Shown piece by piece: positions 15,421-18,095 of a stretch of 18,095 bases of DNA. Each line of letters starts with the position of its first letter. Position 1 is the stretch's first letter. The translations under genes and the position numbers were made by a program. The notes under the pieces were generated by a model that saw only the letters and a list, made by a program, of their open reading frames with translations, made no database searches and was not told the origin of the DNA. Source of the stretch: an uncultured Caryophanales bacterium (GTDB taxonomy: Bacteria; Bacillota_I; Bacilli_A; RFN20; CAG-826); contig CAMOQM010000008.1 of NCBI GenBank assembly GCA_946622925.1, positions 1 through 18,095 of the forward strand. The letters run 5' to 3'.

Positions 15421-15441
15421 ATACCCCCGGGGGGTATTATA
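15421..15441 (-). promoter_or_regulatory. copA promoter -10 with CsoR-type operator
   Basis: ATACCCCCGGGGGGTAT at 15421-15437 is a perfect GC-rich inverted repeat of the kind bound by CsoR (TACCCC/GGGGTA arms). On the minus strand TATAAT at 15441-15436 is a consensus -10 whose last bases belong to the operator, with +1 expected near 15429. The -35 is weak. CsoR binding would cover the -10 edge, the start site and the ribosome-binding region together. Confidence 0.85.
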
Positions 15442-15454
15442 TACCTTATATTTA

Positions 15455-15500
15455 TTTTAGAAAAGAAAGAAGCCCAGGGGAGGGGTTTCCCGGGCTTCTT
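15455..15500 (-). terminator. Intrinsic terminator after hsp20
   Basis: On the minus strand AAGAAGCCC (15500-15492) pairs with GGGCTTCTT (15475-15467). Inner G-T and G-C pairs extend the stem to about 12 base pairs, with a loop of about 10, followed by TCTTTTCT. It lies 43 bases past the hsp20 stop and just before the copA promoter, insulating the copper operon. A second small hairpin (GTCCC..GGGAC, 15513-15529) sits between the stop codon and this stem. Confidence 0.75.
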
Positions 15501-15543
15501 CTGAAAGGAGTCGTCCCTGCAGACGGGACAATTATATGGGGGC

Positions 15544-15948
15544 CTAATTGATCTCGACGAAGTGGGCCTTGGCTTCTTCTTTGAGCTTGGGGACTTCGAT
15601 TTCCAAGACACCGTTTTCGAAATGGGCTTTGATGCCCTTTTCATCGATGCCTTCCATATAGTAGGAACGGCTGGCGGTACCGGCGAAACGTTCGCGGCGG
15701 ACGAAGGTTTTCTCTTTCTCTTCGGCGGTCTTGACCTCTAGCTTAAGATAGGAATCTTCATAAGATAGGGTGATGTTTTCCTTGGTTAAACCAGGGAGAT
15801 CGACGAATAAGCGATAGCCGTTTTCTTCCTCGACGATATCGGTCTTCATGGATAAGACGCCATAGTTATTAGAATTCTCGCCTTCCTTCATGGCATCTAA
15901 GAGCGGACGGAACAATGAATCCCAGTAAGTGTTAGAATTGCAGTACAT
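15544..15948 (-). CDS. Hsp20 / alpha-crystallin small heat-shock protein
   Basis: This 134-residue ATP-independent chaperone holds unfolding proteins in the cytoplasm. The alpha-crystallin domain (about 30-130) shows KTDIVEEENGYRLFVDLPG (the strand-2/3 region), GLTKENI, and the hallmark AHFENGVLEIEVPK (A-x-x-x-NGVL). The short N-terminal arm (YWDSLFRPLLDAM) is aromatic and Met-rich, as usual. The frame is open to 15981, but the ATG at 15948 has GGAGG (15961-15957) at good spacing, and the upstream extension would be outside the family. It has its own CIRCE-flanked promoter upstream and a terminator downstream, so it is probably monocistronic and heat-induced. Confidence 0.94.
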   Translation of the reverse strand: MYCNSNTYWDSLFRPLLDAMKEGENSNNYGVLSMKTDIVEEENGYRLFVDLPGLTKENITLSYEDSYLKLEVKTAEEKEKTFVRRERFAGTASRSYYMEGIDEKGIKAHFENGVLEIEVPKLKEEAKAHFVEIN

Positions 15949-15974
15949 ACTAATTACCTCCAAATGTGGTTTGT

Positions 15975-16001
15975 TTAGCACTCTTGCTTTTCAAGTGCTA
16001 A
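15975..16001. promoter_or_regulatory. CIRCE element, HrcA operator (downstream copy)
   Basis: TTAGCACTC (15975-15983), a 9-base spacer, and AAGTGCTAA (15993-16001) match the CIRCE consensus TTAGCACTC-N9-GAGTGCTAA with a single mismatch. It lies in the predicted 5' leader of hsp20 and includes the expected +1 (about 15999). HrcA bound here would repress hsp20 until heat shock. Confidence 0.93.
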
Positions 16002-16005
16002 CCAT

Positions 16006-16033
16006 ATAATACAACCAATTTTGGCACTGTCAA
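16006..16033 (-). promoter_or_regulatory. Sigma-A promoter of hsp20
   Basis: On the minus strand a perfect -35 TTGACA (16033-16028) and a -10 TATTAT (16011-16006) are separated by 16 bases. Transcription should start near 15999. The -35 lies within the upstream CIRCE copy and the start site within the downstream copy. Confidence 0.8.
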
Positions 16034-16047
16034 TAGTTGAGTGCTAA
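16021..16047. promoter_or_regulatory. Second CIRCE-like element overlapping the hsp20 -35
   Basis: TTGGCACTG (16021-16029), a 9-base spacer, and a perfect right arm GAGTGCTAA (16039-16047) make a CIRCE copy with two mismatches, both in the left arm. It overlaps the -35 hexamer and also contains the stop codon (TAG, 16046-16044) of the upstream gene. Confidence 0.8.
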
Positions 16048-16481
16048 ATTTTTACGTTTTTCTTTTCTTCCTCAATTTCTTTCGATGATATCTGAACTAT
16101 TCTTTCTTCAACTAGGCTTTTTCTCCCTAAAAAGTTAGGGGTAAAGTAAACTGGCATCTTCATTTTTTCGGCAACCCGATCGGCGATAACATCATTAAGC
16201 GCCTCCAAAACATTGTCCACGCTTTGGCCGATGCTTCCCTTAATCCATGTTTCATATATCGTGTGCGCAAGATCGCGGTTTTCCTCCTCGTATTCATCGT
16301 CATCGATGCCTCTCCATAGCCCCCGATCAAACAAAAGCGAACTATAGAAAGTTATCTTGCTTTTGGCCTCCTCATCCATGGGATATTCATCTTTCTTTGG
16401 ATAAAGGTAATAGCAGTCATCCCCGATTGTGTTGATCATGAAGTCGATGAATTTTTGCTTTTCGATTTGGTAATTGAACAT
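16044..16481 (-). CDS. Hypothetical protein, 145 residues, not recognised
   Basis: I do not recognise a family. The protein is soluble, with no signal peptide or membrane segment, and is acidic, with clusters DDDEYEEEN (about 75-83) and EIEEEKK near the end. The N-terminal part is rich in aromatic residues (FNYQ, DDCYYLYPKK). The middle (about 85-120) looks helical. The C-terminus is a short charged helix. Reasons to call it real: an ATG with AAGGAG (16497-16492) about 10 bases ahead, same strand as lysS and hsp20, and a tight fit between the lysS hairpin and the CIRCE elements, ending inside one of them. It has no convincing promoter, so it probably depends on read-through from lysS. It is more AT-rich than its neighbours, especially at the 3' end, which could mean weaker selection or more recent acquisition. 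Confidence 0.7.
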   Translation of the reverse strand: MFNYQIEKQKFIDFMINTIGDDCYYLYPKKDEYPMDEEAKSKITFYSSLLFDRGLWRGIDDDEYEEENRDLAHTIYETWIKGSIGQSVDNVLEALNDVIADRVAEKMKMPVYFTPNFLGRKSLVEERIVQISSKEIEEEKKNVKI

Positions 16482-16486
16482 AAATT

Positions 16487-16523
16487 AAAAGCTCCTTAAT
16501 AACCTATACGGAATCAAGGAGCC
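16487..16523 (-). terminator. lysS terminator-like hairpin that hides the next gene's ribosome site
   Basis: On the minus strand GCTCCTT (16522-16516) pairs with AAGGAGC (16497-16491). Two wobble and two further pairs extend the stem to about 11 base pairs with a 12-base loop, followed by TTTTAATTTA. It lies 15 bases past the lysS stop. The 3' arm contains AAGGAG, the Shine-Dalgarno site of the 145-residue gene at 16481. The T-run is short, so partial read-through is plausible. Confidence 0.65.
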
Positions 16524-16538
16524 AAAATGGGAAATTTT

Positions 16539-18020
16539 TTATTCATCCTTCATCGTGGGGAAGAGCAATACCTCACGAATCGAACGGGTGGAGGTGAATA
16601 GCATCACCAAGCGGTCGATGCCTACCCCAATGCCACCGGCCGGGGGCATGCCATAACGCATGGCATCGAGGAAGTTGAGGTCCATATCCTCGGCTTCGTC
16701 ATCGCCTCTGCCTTTGGCAGCTAATTGAGCCTCGAAGCGGCTCTTCTGATCGAAGGGATCGTTAAGTTCGCTGTAGGCATTGCCGAATTCGGTGCCGCCG
16801 ATGAAGAGCTCGAACCTTTCGACGAACCTGGGGTCGGATCCTTTTTTGGTTAAGGGCGAAACTTCAATCGGGTAGGTGTGGATGAAGGTCGGTTGGAGAA
16901 GGGTCGGTTCGACGAATTCGTCGAAGAAGGCCTGGATGATATAGCCAACGGAATTCCAAGAATCTTGGAGTTCAATATGGTGTTCTTTGGCAAGTTGCTT
17001 AGCTTCTTCAAAGTTCATTTCTTGTGTGAAGTCGATGCCGGTCTTTTCTTTGATGGCATCGGTCATAGAAACCCAGCCAAAGGGCTTGGATAAATCGATT
17101 TCGACGTCTCCCCAGAACACCTTATCGCTTCCAATTACATTGGCGGCGATGGATTTGAATAGACCTTCGGTCCATTCGCGCATGGATTGGAGGTCGCCAT
17201 AAGCTTGATAAAGTTCAATGGTGGTGAATTCGGGGTTATGGTAGGTATCGATGCCTTCATTACGGAAGATGCGTCCGATTTCATAGACCCTATCGATACC
17301 GCCGATCATGGCCTTTTTAAGGTTGAGTTCGGTGGCGATACGGAGGAAGAAATCCTTGTCTAAGGAATTATGATGGGTGATAAAAGGACGGGCGGCCGCT
17401 CCGCCTTTGACGGAGGAAAGGATCGGGGTTTCGACTTCGATAAAGCCAAGGGCGTCGCAATATCTACGGATTTCCTTTACGATGGCCGGGCGAAGCATGG
17501 CGATCTTCCGAGAATCGTCATTGACGATCATATCCAAATAACGGTGGCGGTACCTATCTTCGGTATCGGTCAAACCGTGGAACTTTTCGGGTAAGGGTTT
17601 AAGGCATTTGGAAATGTGGGTGAACTTTTCAACGTGGATGGTTAACTCACCGGTCCTAGACTTCATCAAGGTGCCTTTTAAGCCAACGATGTCGCCTAAA
17701 TCGGAGAGTTTAAAGACGGAATAATCGTGTTCTCCCAAAACGTCGATTCCTAACCAACCTTGAATCTTGCCATATTGGTCTTTTAAGTTGACGAAAGCGG
17801 CTTTGCCCATTCTACGAATGGCCATTAAGCGGCCCGCCACATCGACGACGACTTTCTTTTCTTGGAGGTCTTCGGCGCTGCAATCTTCATATTTGGCGCG
17901 GATATCCTTAATCGAATCGGTGAAATCATAACGTTTGCCAAAGGGCTCAACGCCTAATTCACGGTATTTGGCAAGTTTGTCGAAGCGTACTTGCTCTTGG
18001 TCGGTTAGTTTTTCTTCCAT
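16539..18020 (-). CDS. lysS: Lysine-tRNA ligase, class II
   Basis: This 493-residue cytosolic enzyme charges tRNA-Lys with lysine for translation. The N-terminal OB-fold anticodon-binding domain (about 50-150, including VAGRLMAIRRMGKAAFVNL) is followed by the class II catalytic core. The core shows motif 1 (around GFIEVETPIL), motif 2 (FRNEGIDTYHNPEFT) and motif 3 (GGIGVGIDRLVML), all intact and with LysRS-type sequence. Length is normal. The frame is open from 18041, but the ATG at 18020 has GGAGG (18033-18029) at proper spacing, and MEEKLTDQEQ is a typical LysS beginning. A promoter is visible just upstream. It is followed by the hairpin at 16487-16523 and the unknown 145-residue gene. Confidence 0.97.
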   Translation of the reverse strand: MEEKLTDQEQVRFDKLAKYRELGVEPFGKRYDFTDSIKDIRAKYEDCSAEDLQEKKVVVDVAGRLMAIRRMGKAAFVNLKDQYGKIQGWLGIDVLGEHDYSVFKLSDLGDIVGLKGTLMKSRTGELTIHVEKFTHISKCLKPLPEKFHGLTDTEDRYRHRYLDMIVNDDSRKIAMLRPAIVKEIRRYCDALGFIEVETPILSSVKGGAAARPFITHHNSLDKDFFLRIATELNLKKAMIGGIDRVYEIGRIFRNEGIDTYHNPEFTTIELYQAYGDLQSMREWTEGLFKSIAANVIGSDKVFWGDVEIDLSKPFGWVSMTDAIKEKTGIDFTQEMNFEEAKQLAKEHHIELQDSWNSVGYIIQAFFDEFVEPTLLQPTFIHTYPIEVSPLTKKGSDPRFVERFELFIGGTEFGNAYSELNDPFDQKSRFEAQLAAKGRGDDEAEDMDLNFLDAMRYGMPPAGGIGVGIDRLVMLFTSTRSIREVLLFPTMKDE

Positions 18021-18034
18021 GGGTAAAACCTCCA

Positions 18035-18069
18035 GTGGCATAGTATAGCCGATTAGGCTTTTCTTGTAA
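18035..18069 (-). promoter_or_regulatory. Putative lysS promoter
   Basis: On the minus strand a -35 TTACAA (18069-18064) and -10 TATACT (18047-18042) are separated by 16 bases. The +1 would fall near 18035, two bases before the GGAGG ribosome site, giving a leader of about 15 bases. No T-box leader fits in the visible region. Confidence 0.6.
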
Positions 18070-18081
18070 TGTTAAACATTA
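18067..18081. repeat. Perfect 15-base palindrome at the lysS -35
   Basis: TAATGTT (18067-18073), a central A, and AACATTA (18075-18081) form a perfect inverted repeat that overlaps the lysS -35 by three bases. It may be an operator, or the end of an element whose other part lies beyond the right edge. Its AT-rich composition makes a chance palindrome more likely here than elsewhere. Confidence 0.35.
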
Positions 18082-18095
18082 AAAGAAATGCAAAT

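Noticed and set aside
15513..15536. A -10-like TATAAT (15536-15531, minus) followed by a small hairpin and the hsp20 terminator, resembling a tiny sRNA gene
   Set aside because: No -35 fits at 16-18 bases, and the hairpin is simply in the hsp20 3' untranslated region. Not enough to call an RNA gene.
13941..15551. Long open frames on the plus strand opposite copA (191 and 161 codons)
   Set aside because: They lie entirely antisense to a clear CopA gene, show no family motif or ribosome site, and are explained by the codon pattern of the real gene.
1..18095. CRISPR array, insertion sequence, phage genes, tRNA or rRNA genes
   Set aside because: I saw no spaced direct repeats, transposase motifs, terminal inverted repeats or tRNA-like cloverleaf; nearly all bases are assigned to ordinary genes.
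1..18095. Mycoplasma-type genetic code (TGA as Trp)
   Set aside because: Several genes end cleanly in TGA (for example GH2, the ABC ATPase and DUF1538) at positions where the protein family ends and the next gene begins, and Trp is encoded by TGG.
18021..18095. T-box or other riboswitch before lysS
   Set aside because: The predicted leader is only about 15 bases, so a T-box cannot fit downstream of the visible promoter; anything further upstream is outside the window.

Overview
The window reads as a stretch of a compact, low-to-mid GC Gram-positive genome, probably an uncultured member of the Bacillota (Bacilli/Erysipelotrichia-like). The reasons are strong GGAGG-type Shine-Dalgarno sites inside operons, a lipobox lipoprotein, CIRCE (HrcA) heat-shock operators, a copA-copZ-csoR copper operon with a CsoR-type operator, and TGA used as a stop codon, which argues against the Mycoplasma code. 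The assignment is inference; no taxonomic marker was searched. Coding density is about 97-98%: the gaps add up to roughly 400 bases, none exceeds about 125 bases, and most genes within operons overlap by 4 bases (ATGA/GTGA).

Layout, left to right. (1) 1-3840, minus strand: a four-gene operon of patatin-like lipid hydrolase, RluA-type pseudouridine synthase, a duplicated DUF1538 membrane protein and a PII-like regulator that runs off the left edge. (2) 3882-5432, plus strand: a secreted lipoprotein 5'-nucleotidase, divergent from the patatin gene across only 41 bases with overlapping promoters. (3) 5410-8803, minus strand: an operon of GH2 glycosidase, HAD phosphatase and alpha/beta-hydrolase (esterase-like), which may process glycans or glycosides. 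(4) 8853-12609, plus strand: a MacB/LolD-type ABC ATPase, its FtsX-type permease and an M24 metallopeptidase. A perfect 14-base palindrome lies in the 49-base gap between blocks 3 and 4. (5) 12606-15418, minus strand: the copper operon copA-copZ-csoR, closed by its own repressor and controlled by a CsoR-like operator in front of copA. (6) 15544-18020, minus strand: lysS, an unrecognised 145-residue gene, and hsp20, whose promoter sits between two CIRCE elements. A terminator separates hsp20 from copA.

The most interesting signals are: a DUF1538 duplicated transporter-like protein paired with a short-T-loop PII protein, which suggests a PII-gated transport system of unknown substrate; evidence that two operon-leading genes (nucleotidase and GH2) are transcribed as leaderless mRNAs from extended -10 promoters, while genes inside operons keep Shine-Dalgarno sites; a hairpin after lysS that is both terminator-like and hides the Shine-Dalgarno site of the unknown gene; and a CsoR operator that also carries the G-rich ribosome-binding site of copA. 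I saw no CRISPR array, insertion sequence, tRNA or rRNA.
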